This document shows positions 35,452 through 43,955 of a stretch of DNA of 64,000 nt, piece after piece (position 1 is the first letter of the stretch; every line of letters starts with the position of its first letter). The stretch spans positions 868,001 through 932,000 of the forward strand of contig NZ_CP011663.1 in the NCBI RefSeq assembly GCF_001020205.1. The letters run 5' to 3'. The position numbers were made by a program, and so were the translations under genes. Below the pieces are notes generated by a model, which was given only the letters and a program-made list of their open reading frames with translations, ran no database searches and had not been told where the DNA came from. Origin of the DNA: Clostridium sporogenes. Lineage in GTDB: Bacteria > Bacillota > Clostridia > Clostridiales > Clostridiaceae.

Positions 35452-36765
35452 ATGAAAAAAACATCATCAAAAGATTTTATAGTTATTGGGTTTGCACTTT
35501 TTGCAATGTTTTTTGGGGCAGGCAACTTAATATTTCCACCTTTTATTGGGAATTTAGTAGGGGACAAGGCACCTGTAGCCATCATTGGTTTTTTGATTAC
35601 TGGAGTAGGGTTACCATTGAGTGCTATAATAGCCTGTGCTAAAATAAATGGTACGTTTTCAGATATATCAGGAAGAGTAGGAAAGATGTTTGCTATTATA
35701 TCTACAACAGCATTAATATTAGCTATAGGACCTATGCTTTGTATACCAAGAACCGCAGCTACTACTTATGAATTAACAGTACAGCCGATATTTCCAGGTA
35801 TAACTCCAGTAGTATCAGCTATAATTTACTTTTCCATTTGTTTAGTTTTTGTATTAAGGCCATCAGGAATAGTTGACAGTATAGGGAAAGTTTTAACACC
35901 CTGTTTATTGGTTATGTTATCAATTATAATAATAAAGGGATTAGTTTCACCACTAGGGCCTGTGGTTAATACTAATTTTAAGGGGGCATTTTCAACATCT
36001 TTACTTGAAGGCTATCAAACAATGGATACTATGGGCTCAGTAATATATGCATCAATAATTTTAGCAGCTGTAAGAAGTAAGGGATATACAGATCAAAAGG
36101 ATGTAATAAGTGTTACTATAAAATCAGGTATGGTTGCTATAATAGGATTGGGTTTGGTTTATGGTGGACTTATGATTTTAGGGAGTCAAACTTCACAAAT
36201 AATCTCTGGAAAAATAGGGAGAACCGCTTTAGTTATTGAAATAGTTAAAAGAGATTTAGGGAATATAGGAATAGTTATATTAGGAATAGCTGTTGGACTC
36301 GCATGCCTTACTACAGCTGTTGGGCTTTTATCTACAGGAGCAGAATATCTTAGTAAATTAACTAAGGGGAAAGTATCCTATAATGTTTTTGCAATTATTA
36401 TAAGTTTAGTAAGTGGAATACTGGGAATAGGTGGGGTTGATAAAATAATTAAATTTTCAGTTCCAATATTACAAATTTTATATCCAATAGTAATAGTATT
36501 AATAGTAATAACTTTATTAGGTAAAGCTGTGAAGAATGATAGTGTAGTAAAATTTACTGTTTATATTACATTAATAGTAAGTATAATAGATACAATGAAT
36601 ACATTAACAGGTGAAAAGGTGGCTTTTATAAAAGGTATTTTAGGAATTATACCTCTTTCCGGTGTTGGGTTCGCATGGCTAATTCCAGCAATTATAGCAT
36701 TTATAATAGGTACAATAGTTTTCGGGAATAAACAAGAAAAAATTTCCCAGGCAGTGGATTGTTAA
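35452..36765 (+). CDS. brnQ: Branched-chain amino acid:cation symporter, copy 2
   Basis: 437 residues, same length as copy 1 and nearly collinear with it (same first 20 residues apart from one Ser, same end region FIIGTIVFGNKQE). Differences cluster in membrane segments such as MLCIPRTAATTYELTVQPIF against MLAIPRTAATTYELAVHPIF, and in a charged loop (SKGYTDQKDVISVTIKSG). The copies may differ in affinity or preference among Leu, Ile and Val. Ribosome site GAGGGGGT. Followed by a family D repeat rather than another gene. Confidence 0.95.
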   Translation: MKKTSSKDFIVIGFALFAMFFGAGNLIFPPFIGNLVGDKAPVAIIGFLITGVGLPLSAIIACAKINGTFSDISGRVGKMFAIISTTALILAIGPMLCIPRTAATTYELTVQPIFPGITPVVSAIIYFSICLVFVLRPSGIVDSIGKVLTPCLLVMLSIIIIKGLVSPLGPVVNTNFKGAFSTSLLEGYQTMDTMGSVIYASIILAAVRSKGYTDQKDVISVTIKSGMVAIIGLGLVYGGLMILGSQTSQIISGKIGRTALVIEIVKRDLGNIGIVILGIAVGLACLTTAVGLLSTGAEYLSKLTKGKVSYNVFAIIISLVSGILGIGGVDKIIKFSVPILQILYPIVIVLIVITLLGKAVKNDSVVKFTVYITLIVSIIDTMNTLTGEKVAFIKGILGIIPLSGVGFAWLIPAIIAFIIGTIVFGNKQEKISQAVDC

Positions 36766-36794
36766 CATAATATAAGGAAATTGTGGCTTAATAG

Positions 36795-37017
36795 CCTTTA
36801 AAGGTCGAAAATTAAAACAAGAAATACTTTTAGTCAATAGATAGCTATAAAAATAAAGAATACTAATATTTGTGCTCTAATATTTAAGCTAACGCTCTAA
36901 TGCCACGTCCTGTTTACTTCACGCTTAAATATTAGTTCACAAATAAAGTATTCTAATTATTTTTATAGATATCTATTTTCTCTAAAAGTATTTCTTGTTT
37001 TAATACCTTTTGATATA
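36795..37017 (+). repeat. Family D palindromic repeat, copy 1
   Basis: Left arm AATTAAAACAAGAAATACTT through AAAGAATACTAATATTTG pairs with the right arm CAAATAAAGTATTCT through AAGTATTTCTTGTTTTAAT, giving inverted repeats of about 80 bases around a GC-richer centre (GCTCTAATGCCACGTCCTG). A second copy lies at 58597. Non-coding, MITE-like. Confidence 0.75.
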
Positions 37018-37319
37018 GTTACTTACTAATAGGAAGAATTAAATAGCTGTTTCATATGTAATAATTATTGGCGCAGCCAGAAATTTTTAGTAGATATTTT
37101 ATGTAGTTCAAAATTATTTTTCATTAGAAATATTAAACTAGAAATAAGTTGTTATAAACAGAAGTTGCAAACTAAGTAGGAATAGTAATGACTTTAGTAA
37201 GCTTATACAAAATAAAACTTGCTGAAGTGATTATTTTTATTTTATTAAATTTGTTTGCTACCCCAAATGCTTTAAATATAATTTAAATTTCTATAAAATC
37301 CATGGAAAATATAGTCTTT

Positions 37320-37490
37320 TGATATGCTATCGCACTAATTTTCTATCGAAAATTTTTTTGAAGTCCTTACTGGAAAGAATATAAATAAGTAAAAATTCTT
37401 TATATACGTACAATGTATAAATATCTTAAAAAGGAAAATATAATTGTGTATTTTACAGAACAGAGTGGAGTAAAATCTTCCTTTTGTACC
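37320..37490 (+). repeat. Repeat E, copy 2
   Basis: Diverged duplicate of 27385-27550, sharing AATATAAATAAGTAAA, AAAATATAATTGTGTATTTTAC and AGTAAAATCTTCCTT. No reading frame survives. The region between the D repeat and here (37018-37319) shows nothing else recognisable. Confidence 0.5.
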
Positions 37491-37536
37491 TCTTTATCAC
37501 ACAGGAAATTTTCTTTAAAGATTTATACTCGCTTCG

Positions 37537-37745
37537 GCCTATTAAAAAGAGGGATATGTGGCGTAAAAGGCATTCGAAAAAGCTTAGAGATTCTTATTTG
37601 TTTTTTGAAAATATATTAGGAAAAAAATGATTGTTTGAGCGGTCAGCGAGTTTCATTTTTTTCAATATATTTTATAAAAAAACAAATTAGAGTCTCTTAG
37701 CCAATTGAGACGCCTTTGTAGCCACATATCCCTTTTTAATAGGCT
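37537..37745 (-). repeat. Family C palindromic repeat, copy 2
   Basis: Terminal inverted repeats GCCTATTAAAAAGAGGGATA / ATCCCTTTTTAATAGGC are nearly perfect over about 25 bases. The interior matches copy 1 (26590) in reverse orientation. A 68-codon open frame across its left half is only a by-product. Confidence 0.75.
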
Positions 37746-37774
37746 GTGGTATAACTTGCTTTAAGTCGCAATTT

Positions 37775-37826
37775 TCTTATATTTGGTATATTAAAATTAA
37801 ATCTATTTTAAGACAGCACTTTCTAT
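37775..37826 (+). repeat. Family B repeat, right-end fragment
   Basis: TATATTAAAATTAAATCTAT followed by TTTAAGACAGCAC matches the right terminus of family B. The left part is missing, apparently replaced by the adjacent family C copy. Confidence 0.5.
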
Positions 37827-37844
37827 AAAATAAAATTGTGTTAT

Positions 37845-40322
37845 CTAATTTTTTATTATATCTTCATATTTGAAAAGACCTAAAGGATTAGCTTTTAATC
37901 CAAGTATATTATTTTGTACTGCTATAGCTATTTTAGGATGATATAAAAATATCCAGGGAACATCCTCTACTATAATTTCTTGTATTTCTTCATATAATTT
38001 TTCTCTTTTTTCAGGATTTATTAAATTCTTAGCTATTTGTAATTTTTCAGTTACTATTTTATTATCATATCTAGATATGTTGGATACATTGTTTATATTA
38101 AATAATGGCTCTAAGAAATTATCAGGATCTCCAGAATCAGCGCACCATCTGCTTATAGCCATATCAAATTTTAAAATATTATCTAAGTTTAAATATTCAG
38201 AAGAATCTACTTCTTTTACAACACAGTCTATGCCTATACTTCCTAGATCCTCTAGTACATATTCTGTTATTTTAGAAAATAAAGAATCCTTTTCCCTTCG
38301 TACTAGTATATTTAATTTATCTCGAGACCTATTAAAATCACTTCTAGAAAGAATTTCCTTTGCTTTAGATTTATTATGTGAAAAACCTTTTAGTTTATTA
38401 TTAGGTATTATGCTTGGAGGAAAAGGTCCCTTTGCTTCAATTCCTAATCCACCTAATAGATCCTTTATTATTCTATTTTTATCTATAGCTAAGTTAAGAG
38501 CATATCTTATATTTTTATCTTTAGAAAATATAGAGTTAGATTCCATATTAAAACTAGCATAGTAAGTTGCTAGTAAATCCTGTTCTATAAGCTTTATATT
38601 TTTATTAGAACATAAAGCTGTATATTCCTTTTCATCATTTAAAGTTAATACATCTAAATCCTTATTTAAGAAATCCTCTATAGGAGACTCAGTTTTAAAA
38701 TTAATATTTATAATATCAATATAAGGAGCTCCATTAAAATATTCTTTGAAGGCCTCTAGTTTGCATCCGTCATTATTAAATTCAGATAGTTTATAAGGGC
38801 CACATCCTACTACATCCCCATTATTTATAGAATCCTTATTTATTATAGCGCAGAGTTCTAATCCAAGGTTTAATAAAAATCCACTATAGGAATAGGATAA
38901 AGTTAAAGAAATTCTATATTTATCTAATATTTTAATACCAGAAACATGATTTGCTACGCCCTTTTTAAAAGCTTCAGATCCCTCTATAATTTCTAGTAGC
39001 CAATCATTAGGAGAGTCAAGTTTAGGATCTAAAAGTCTTTCCAACGAAAATTTTACATCTTCAGAGGTAACTTCTTTACCATTATGAAACTTTATTCCTT
39101 TTTTAAGATTAAAGACCCAAGTAAGGTTATCATCTTCTAAATACCAACTTTTAGCTACTCCAGGGGATATTTCTCCATAGGAATTTATGGTTAAAAGACC
39201 TATATGTATATTATTTAATAAAAAACTACTATTAAAGTCATAACTTAAGGCAGGGTCTGAATATAGGGGTTTGTCAATACAAGTATTTAATATTATATTA
39301 TTTTCTTTAGAATCAATTTGTATTTTATTTAAAAGATTATTACTAATATATTTTAAGTTTTGTGAAACCTCAGATAAATCCTTTAAAGAAGTTTTGGTAT
39401 ATTGAGTATTTAAAGAAGCTAATTCTACTATAAACATTAATTTTTCAGAAGTAGAATTCATTTCTTCAGTGGAGTGTATAACATTTTCTAAATGGCCTAT
39501 TTGTTTTGTAATAGCATCATTAATTTCTTCAGATACAGTAGTGCTAGTTTTTATAGAAGATATTATGCTGTTGAAGGTTTCCATAGTTTTATTAGCTATT
39601 TCAGTACCTTCTTTTACTTTATTCATGGTTTCATTTATAGCATTTATAGCATTATCTATACTAGTATTTATTTCTTTTATATTGCTTCCTATAAAATCAA
39701 CGGAATCCATGCTTCTTTCTGCCAGTTTTTTTACTTCCTGGGCAACTACTGCAAAACCTTTACCGGCTTCACCGGCTCTTGCAGCTTCAATAGAGGCATT
39801 TAAAGATAATAAATTAGTATTGTTTGCAATATCTTTTATTACATCTAGCATATTGTTAATATCTAAAGCTTTAGTACTTAAATCCTTTACTACGGTTTTG
39901 GAATATAACATAGATCCTTCTATTTCTTTCATAGCTTCTATAGAATTTAAAGCAGCGCCGTTACCTGCTTTAGCAACTTCCATAGTATTTTCCGATATTT
40001 GTTTTGAGTTTTCTGTGCTAGAAAAAACCTCCTCTGCTATGGCAGAATAGTTACTTATCTCACCTGTAACCTTGGAGATAGAATCCATTTCCATTTCTAC
40101 ATAATTAGATATATCCTTTGTTATTTTAATTAATAATTCCGTAACAGAATCTGTTTCTATTATTTTTTTATCAAGTTTTTTTACTATTTTTTTTTGATTA
40201 TTAGTTAGAACTTTTAAGTTATCTTCATAGATTGCAATATCACAGGGCTTTTCTATACTTTTTTCATTTAAGCTATTAATATTTTTATCTATGGAAGATT
40301 TTTTGAATTTTAAATTAAACAT
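37845..40322 (-). CDS. Soluble chemoreceptor (MCP signalling domain) fused to an oligopeptide-binding SBP_bac_5 domain
   Basis: 825 residues. Residues about 55-325 are a methyl-accepting chemotaxis signalling domain whose hairpin tip NTNLLSLNASIEAARAGEAG lies at 168-187, followed by KGFAVVAQEVKKLAERS. Residues about 343-825 are a family 5 solute-binding domain (OppA/DppA type): SYDFNSSFLLNNIHIGLLTI, GVAKSWYLEDDNLTWVFNLKKG, KFHNGKEVTSEDVKFSLERLL, GCGPYKL, NIRYALNLAIDKNRI and VPWIFLYHPK. No signal peptide, lipobox or membrane segment is visible, so both domains should be cytoplasmic. The obvious reading is an intracellular peptide or metabolite receptor feeding CheA. Monocistronic; GGGGGAT before the ATG. 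Ligand unknown. Confidence 0.88.
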   Translation of the reverse strand: MFNLKFKKSSIDKNINSLNEKSIEKPCDIAIYEDNLKVLTNNQKKIVKKLDKKIIETDSVTELLIKITKDISNYVEMEMDSISKVTGEISNYSAIAEEVFSSTENSKQISENTMEVAKAGNGAALNSIEAMKEIEGSMLYSKTVVKDLSTKALDINNMLDVIKDIANNTNLLSLNASIEAARAGEAGKGFAVVAQEVKKLAERSMDSVDFIGSNIKEINTSIDNAINAINETMNKVKEGTEIANKTMETFNSIISSIKTSTTVSEEINDAITKQIGHLENVIHSTEEMNSTSEKLMFIVELASLNTQYTKTSLKDLSEVSQNLKYISNNLLNKIQIDSKENNIILNTCIDKPLYSDPALSYDFNSSFLLNNIHIGLLTINSYGEISPGVAKSWYLEDDNLTWVFNLKKGIKFHNGKEVTSEDVKFSLERLLDPKLDSPNDWLLEIIEGSEAFKKGVANHVSGIKILDKYRISLTLSYSYSGFLLNLGLELCAIINKDSINNGDVVGCGPYKLSEFNNDGCKLEAFKEYFNGAPYIDIININFKTESPIEDFLNKDLDVLTLNDEKEYTALCSNKNIKLIEQDLLATYYASFNMESNSIFSKDKNIRYALNLAIDKNRIIKDLLGGLGIEAKGPFPPSIIPNNKLKGFSHNKSKAKEILSRSDFNRSRDKLNILVRREKDSLFSKITEYVLEDLGSIGIDCVVKEVDSSEYLNLDNILKFDMAISRWCADSGDPDNFLEPLFNINNVSNISRYDNKIVTEKLQIAKNLINPEKREKLYEEIQEIIVEDVPWIFLYHPKIAIAVQNNILGLKANPLGLFKYEDIIKN

Positions 40323-40543
40323 ATTAATCCCCCTATAAAATAATTAATTACTACTACATTTTAACCTATTTAAATAATTTGTTAAAGTATGAAAAATATT
40401 CATTTTAATATAATTTTTAAAACATTTAATAAGAATTGTATCACAAAAGATTAGCAAAAAAATTATTATATTAAGTTTCAGTAACAATAATATTACAAAT
40501 TTCATAGCATAAATACATAGAGTTATATATAGGAGATGATAAT

Positions 40544-40780
40544 GTGGAAGAAAACTGTAAATTATCGGAGGTACCAGTAGGTAAAACTTGCAAAGTAAAA
40601 GAATTAAAAGTAAAAGAATTATTAAAACAAAGGATTTTAGATCTAGGTATGGTGCCTAATACAGAAATTTATGTTTTAAGAAGAAGTCCCTGGGGGGATC
40701 CTACAGCTTATTTGATAAGAGATACTTGTATCGCTCTTAGAAAAGAAGAGGGTGACAAAATAATAGTTACTATGAATTAA
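40544..40780 (+). CDS. feoA: FeoA ferrous iron transport accessory protein
   Basis: 78 residues with the SH3-like FeoA fold: SEVPVGKTCKVKEL, LLKQRILDLGMVPNTEIYVLRRSPWGDP and RKEEGDKIIV. It supports Fe(II) uptake through FeoB, possibly by contacting the cytoplasmic part. GTG start with AGGAGATG upstream. The gap to the GTPase gene is 138 bases, so it may be one operon. No clear Fur box was recognised upstream. Confidence 0.93.
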   Translation: MEENCKLSEVPVGKTCKVKELKVKELLKQRILDLGMVPNTEIYVLRRSPWGDPTAYLIRDTCIALRKEEGDKIIVTMN

Positions 40781-40918
40781 TTATTTTTAAAATTTAAAGT
40801 ACTGCACTAAACAAGCTAGGAAACTTAGAATTTAATTAAAAGATTAATATAACTTACTTGAGTAAAATTTATTTGATTTTAAATAAAATATTTGAAATTC
40901 AAAGAAAGGGTGATAGTT

Positions 40919-41695
40919 ATGGGATTAACCTATACTTCAGGTAAAAAAGAGGCCTTAAAAGATCTCTTTAATGTGGAAAAAGATAATAAAAATGATATTG
41001 TAGTAGCATTAGCCGGTAATCCTAATACAGGAAAAAGTACGGTTTTTAATGCATTAACAGGGTTACACCAACATACAGGAAATTGGCCAGGAAAGACAGT
41101 AACCAATGCACAGGGAAAATATAATCATAAGGAAAGAGATTTTATAGTGGTTGATTTACCTGGAACCTATTCATTACTTGCCAGCTCTGTAGAGGAACAG
41201 GTAGCTAGAGATTTTATTTGTTTTGGAAAACCAGATGTGGTGGTTGTGGTAGTAGATGCTACTTCTGTAGAAAGAAATTTAAATCTACTTCTTCAAATAT
41301 TAGAAATTACTCCTAAGGTTGTGGTTTCTTTAAATTTAATGGATGAGGCTAAAAAGAAAGAAATTAAAATTGATGTAAATAAGCTAAGAAGTGAATTAGG
41401 GGTACCTGTTGTACCAACTATTGCAAGAAGTAATAAAGGAATATATGAATTAAAGGATAATATCTATAATTTAGCTTTAGGAAAGATAAAGACTAATCCA
41501 GTTAAAGTAGAATACAGCAATGAAATAGAGTGTGAAATAAAAAAAATAAGTTATTTATTAGAAAAAGTATTTCCCAGGGAAATATCTTTGCAGTGGTTAG
41601 CTCTAAGATTATTAGATGGTGATGAGTCTATTTTAAATTCTATAAGTAAATATTTAAATTATGATATGAAAAGTGCTTTAATAAAGGGGGATTAA
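40919..41695 (+). CDS. feoB: FeoB N-terminal G-protein domain as a separate gene
   Basis: 258 residues corresponding to only the cytoplasmic GTPase and part of the helical domain of FeoB. G1 GNPNTGKST (33-41), switch region HQHTGNWPGKTV, G3 DLPGTYSL, G4 NLMDE, and a short helical C-terminus. It ends at residue 258 where normal FeoB continues into the membrane domain. The next gene, one base downstream, encodes that membrane part, so iron transporter FeoB is made as two chains. Start is ATG at 40919, behind AAAGGGTGAT; an earlier in-frame start at 40892 lacks a site. GTP hydrolysis should gate the partner pore. Confidence 0.9.
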   Translation: MGLTYTSGKKEALKDLFNVEKDNKNDIVVALAGNPNTGKSTVFNALTGLHQHTGNWPGKTVTNAQGKYNHKERDFIVVDLPGTYSLLASSVEEQVARDFICFGKPDVVVVVVDATSVERNLNLLLQILEITPKVVVSLNLMDEAKKKEIKIDVNKLRSELGVPVVPTIARSNKGIYELKDNIYNLALGKIKTNPVKVEYSNEIECEIKKISYLLEKVFPREISLQWLALRLLDGDESILNSISKYLNYDMKSALIKGD

Positions 41696-41696
41696 G

Positions 41697-43220
41697 GTGA
41701 AAAAATTAGATAAGGATGAAGAGAGAAAAAATACTAAAAATAAATTAAATATAAAATATTATAGCAGTAAAACTAATAAAAAATATAAATTAAAAGAGTC
41801 AAAGGTTAAAAATAATATAGATGTAGAACATAGTATTAAAGATAAAAACTTAAATGAGATTTTTAAGAACATAGAAAAATTCAGAGAAAATTATAATGAA
41901 AAAATAAGAGATGAAATAGTGAAAAGTATATACAATAAAGCAGAAGAAATCGCAGGTAACTCTGTTAAAAAGAATAGAGAAAAACTTTTAGCACAACAAA
42001 AAATAGATGATATAGTAACTTCTAAAATTACTGGAATACCTATTATGCTTTTACTTTTGGCAGGGGTTTTGTGGATAACTATAGAAGGAGCCAATGTACC
42101 TTCAGAGCTTTTAGCAAAAATGCTTTTTTTCATAGAAGACAAGATTACAGAATTTTTTAATTATGTAAACGCACCGTCCTGGCTTCATGGTATATTAGTT
42201 TTAGGTATATATAGAACTTTAGCTTGGGTTATATCTGTAATGTTACCACCTATGGCAATATTTTTCCCTATATTTACTCTATTAGAAGATGCAGGCTACC
42301 TTCCAAGAATAGCTTTTAATTTGGATCATGCTTTTAAGAAGGCTTGTGCCCATGGGAAACAAGCTTTAACTATGTGTATGGGATTTGGTTGTAATGCAGC
42401 TGGTGTTATTGCTTGTAGAATAATAGAATCCCCAAGGGAAAGGTTAATAGCTATTTTAACTAATAATTTTGTGCCTTGTAATGGAAGATTTCCTACGTTA
42501 ATAGCACTTTCTATGATATTTGTTGGATTAAAATTTGAAGGTTCTGGAGGAAGTAGTTTTATAGCAACTCTTATGATAGTTCTTCTTGTACTTATAGGAA
42601 TAGGAATAACCTTATTGGTTTCTTATATATTATCAAAAACATTACTAAAGGGAGTTCCATCATCCTTCACCTTGGAATTACCGCCCTATAGAAAGCCACA
42701 AATAGGAAGGGTAATATATACATCAATTATAGATAGAACTATCTTTGTATTAATGAGAGCTGTAGTAGTGGCAGCACCAGCGGGAGCTATAATATATATT
42801 TTGGGAAATATAACTATAGGGGATAGTACTATATTGGTTCAAGTGGCTAATGCTTTGGATCCTTTTAGTAAGGCTATTGGATTAGATGGATTTATACTTT
42901 TAGCCTTTATATTAGGACTTCCAGCTAATGAAATAGTGCTACCAATACTAATAATGTCCTATCTATCTAAAGGGGCTATGATAGATTTTGAAAGTTTAGA
43001 ACAGCTAAGAAATATATTGATTTCAAATGGGTGGACTTACTTAACTTTATTAAACACTATGCTATTTTCCCTACTACATTTCCCTTGTGGAACCACCATA
43101 TGGACTATAAAAAAGGAAACAGGAAGTACAAAATGGACTATATTTTCAGTAATTATGCCTACGATAATAGCTATAGTAGTATGTTTCTTCACAACACAAA
43201 TTTATAATTTAATAGTATAA
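41697..43220 (+). CDS. feoB: FeoB membrane domain as a separate gene
   Basis: 507 residues. The first 110 or so are highly charged (Lys/Asn/Glu-rich, no motif), then TSKITGIPIMLLLLAGVLW begins the pore domain. Gate motifs contain the conserved Cys residues: MGFGCNAAGVIACRI and NNFVPCNGRFPT, with a second gate PCGTTIWTIKKETG. About eight or more membrane segments. GTG start one base after the stop of the GTPase gene, with AAAGGGGG inside that gene as ribosome site, so the two are translationally coupled. The charged N-terminus probably docks the detached G-domain. Confidence 0.9.
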   Translation: MKKLDKDEERKNTKNKLNIKYYSSKTNKKYKLKESKVKNNIDVEHSIKDKNLNEIFKNIEKFRENYNEKIRDEIVKSIYNKAEEIAGNSVKKNREKLLAQQKIDDIVTSKITGIPIMLLLLAGVLWITIEGANVPSELLAKMLFFIEDKITEFFNYVNAPSWLHGILVLGIYRTLAWVISVMLPPMAIFFPIFTLLEDAGYLPRIAFNLDHAFKKACAHGKQALTMCMGFGCNAAGVIACRIIESPRERLIAILTNNFVPCNGRFPTLIALSMIFVGLKFEGSGGSSFIATLMIVLLVLIGIGITLLVSYILSKTLLKGVPSSFTLELPPYRKPQIGRVIYTSIIDRTIFVLMRAVVVAAPAGAIIYILGNITIGDSTILVQVANALDPFSKAIGLDGFILLAFILGLPANEIVLPILIMSYLSKGAMIDFESLEQLRNILISNGWTYLTLLNTMLFSLLHFPCGTTIWTIKKETGSTKWTIFSVIMPTIIAIVVCFFTTQIYNLIV

Positions 43221-43253
43221 AATTTAAAAGTAAGTATATAGTTTATTTTTTTA

Positions 43254-43386
43254 TGGGAGTTACTTTAGATAAATTTTCTAATAAATTATACTAGTAATTA
43301 GTAGCTTAGTTACTAAAGGATTTATTTTATATAATATCCTTTAAATTTATTACTAGTATAGTATTTATCTTTAAGTAAACTCCTAT
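43254..43386. repeat. Long imperfect palindrome at the 3' end of the feo operon
   Basis: GGGAGTTACTTTAGATAAA pairs with TTTATCTTTAAGTAAACTCC; inside, ACTAGTAAT pairs with ATTACTAGT and AAAGGAT with ATCCTTT, giving a hairpin of about 130 bases. It may end feo transcripts or be a small palindromic element. On the minus strand it lies directly behind the manganese riboswitch. Confidence 0.6.
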
Positions 43387-43429
43387 TTAAGTTAAGAATT
43401 ATTCTATAATTTTTTTGTTTTGTTTATAT

Positions 43430-43485
43430 ATAAAAATAAGACCTTTGTTTTAACAAATAATAAAATTTGCTAAAACAAAGGTCTT
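43430..43485 (-). terminator. Terminator of the manganese riboswitch
   Basis: Read on the minus strand: AAGACCTTTGTTTTA pairs with TAAAACAAAGGTCTT, then ATTTTTAT. Its 5' arm is the same AAGACCTTTG that closes aptamer helix P1, so aptamer and terminator are mutually exclusive. Confidence 0.85.
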
Positions 43486-43590
43486 GCTCCAAGATTATTA
43501 CAATACTCTTGCATCAAACCGGGTTATAAAAACCAGCATGTCGATTTGATGAACAAAGCTTAAAGCTTTGACGAGCTACTCCCCCTTATT
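43476..43590 (-). promoter_or_regulatory. yybP-ykoY manganese riboswitch with no downstream gene
   Basis: Minus-strand reading gives AATAAGGGGGAGTAGC, then TCGACATGCTGG, ACCCGGTTTGATGC and GGAGCAAGACCTTTG. These match the conserved GGGGAGTAGC, internal CATxCTGG...CCGG and GCAAGACCTTT blocks of the Mn2+-sensing yybP-ykoY aptamer. The family normally switches on exporters such as MntP, TerC or P-type ATPases when Mn2+ is high. Here the transcript would run into a palindrome and then antisense to feoB; no minus-strand ORF follows. Confidence 0.87.
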
Positions 43591-43654
43591 TTTATAAAAG
43601 CAATTATTCATTTATATATTAATAGGTTATGATATACTTAGAAAAATGTTACAA

Positions 43655-43925
43655 TTAAGATAAAATAGATTTAATTTTAATGCCGCAAATAGAAAAAAAT
43701 ATATTCATAAACCATTCATTTTGCTAAGTAGTTCTAAATATGGACACATTAAAAATTTTCTACCCGGTATAGGCAACCTCCTCTGGCTTCACTACCGGCT
43801 CCTCACGTCCTGTGAGGAATTACGCAAATTTTTAATTACGCCAAATTAAGAACTGCTAAAGCTTATTCATATGTTTATTACATATATTTTTCCTATTTGC
43901 TAGATTAAAATTAAACTTATTAAAA
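43655..43925 (+). repeat. Family B palindromic repeat, copy 3
   Basis: Starts near AGATAAAATAGATTTAATT and ends near TAGATTAAAATTAAACTTA. The centre TTCTACCCGGTATAGGC and CCTCACGTCCTGTGAGG match copy 2 at 28617. It fills the space between the riboswitch and the cobC-like gene and may carry part of that gene's leader. Confidence 0.7.
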
Positions 43926-43955
43926 AATATAATAGTCATTGATTAGGAGAGGAAT

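Noticed and set aside
37413..37619. 68-codon open frame
   Set aside because: It runs through repeat E and the left half of family C copy 2, both non-coding palindromes; no ribosome site or family.
39469..40050. 193-codon and 103-codon frames opposite the chemoreceptor gene
   Set aside because: Shadows of the low-complexity MCP helical region on the other strand; composition is hydrophobic by complement and there is no ribosome site.
40430..40543. Fur box upstream of feoA
   Set aside because: AT-rich sequence gives partial matches to GATAATGATAATCATTATC, none good enough to call by eye.
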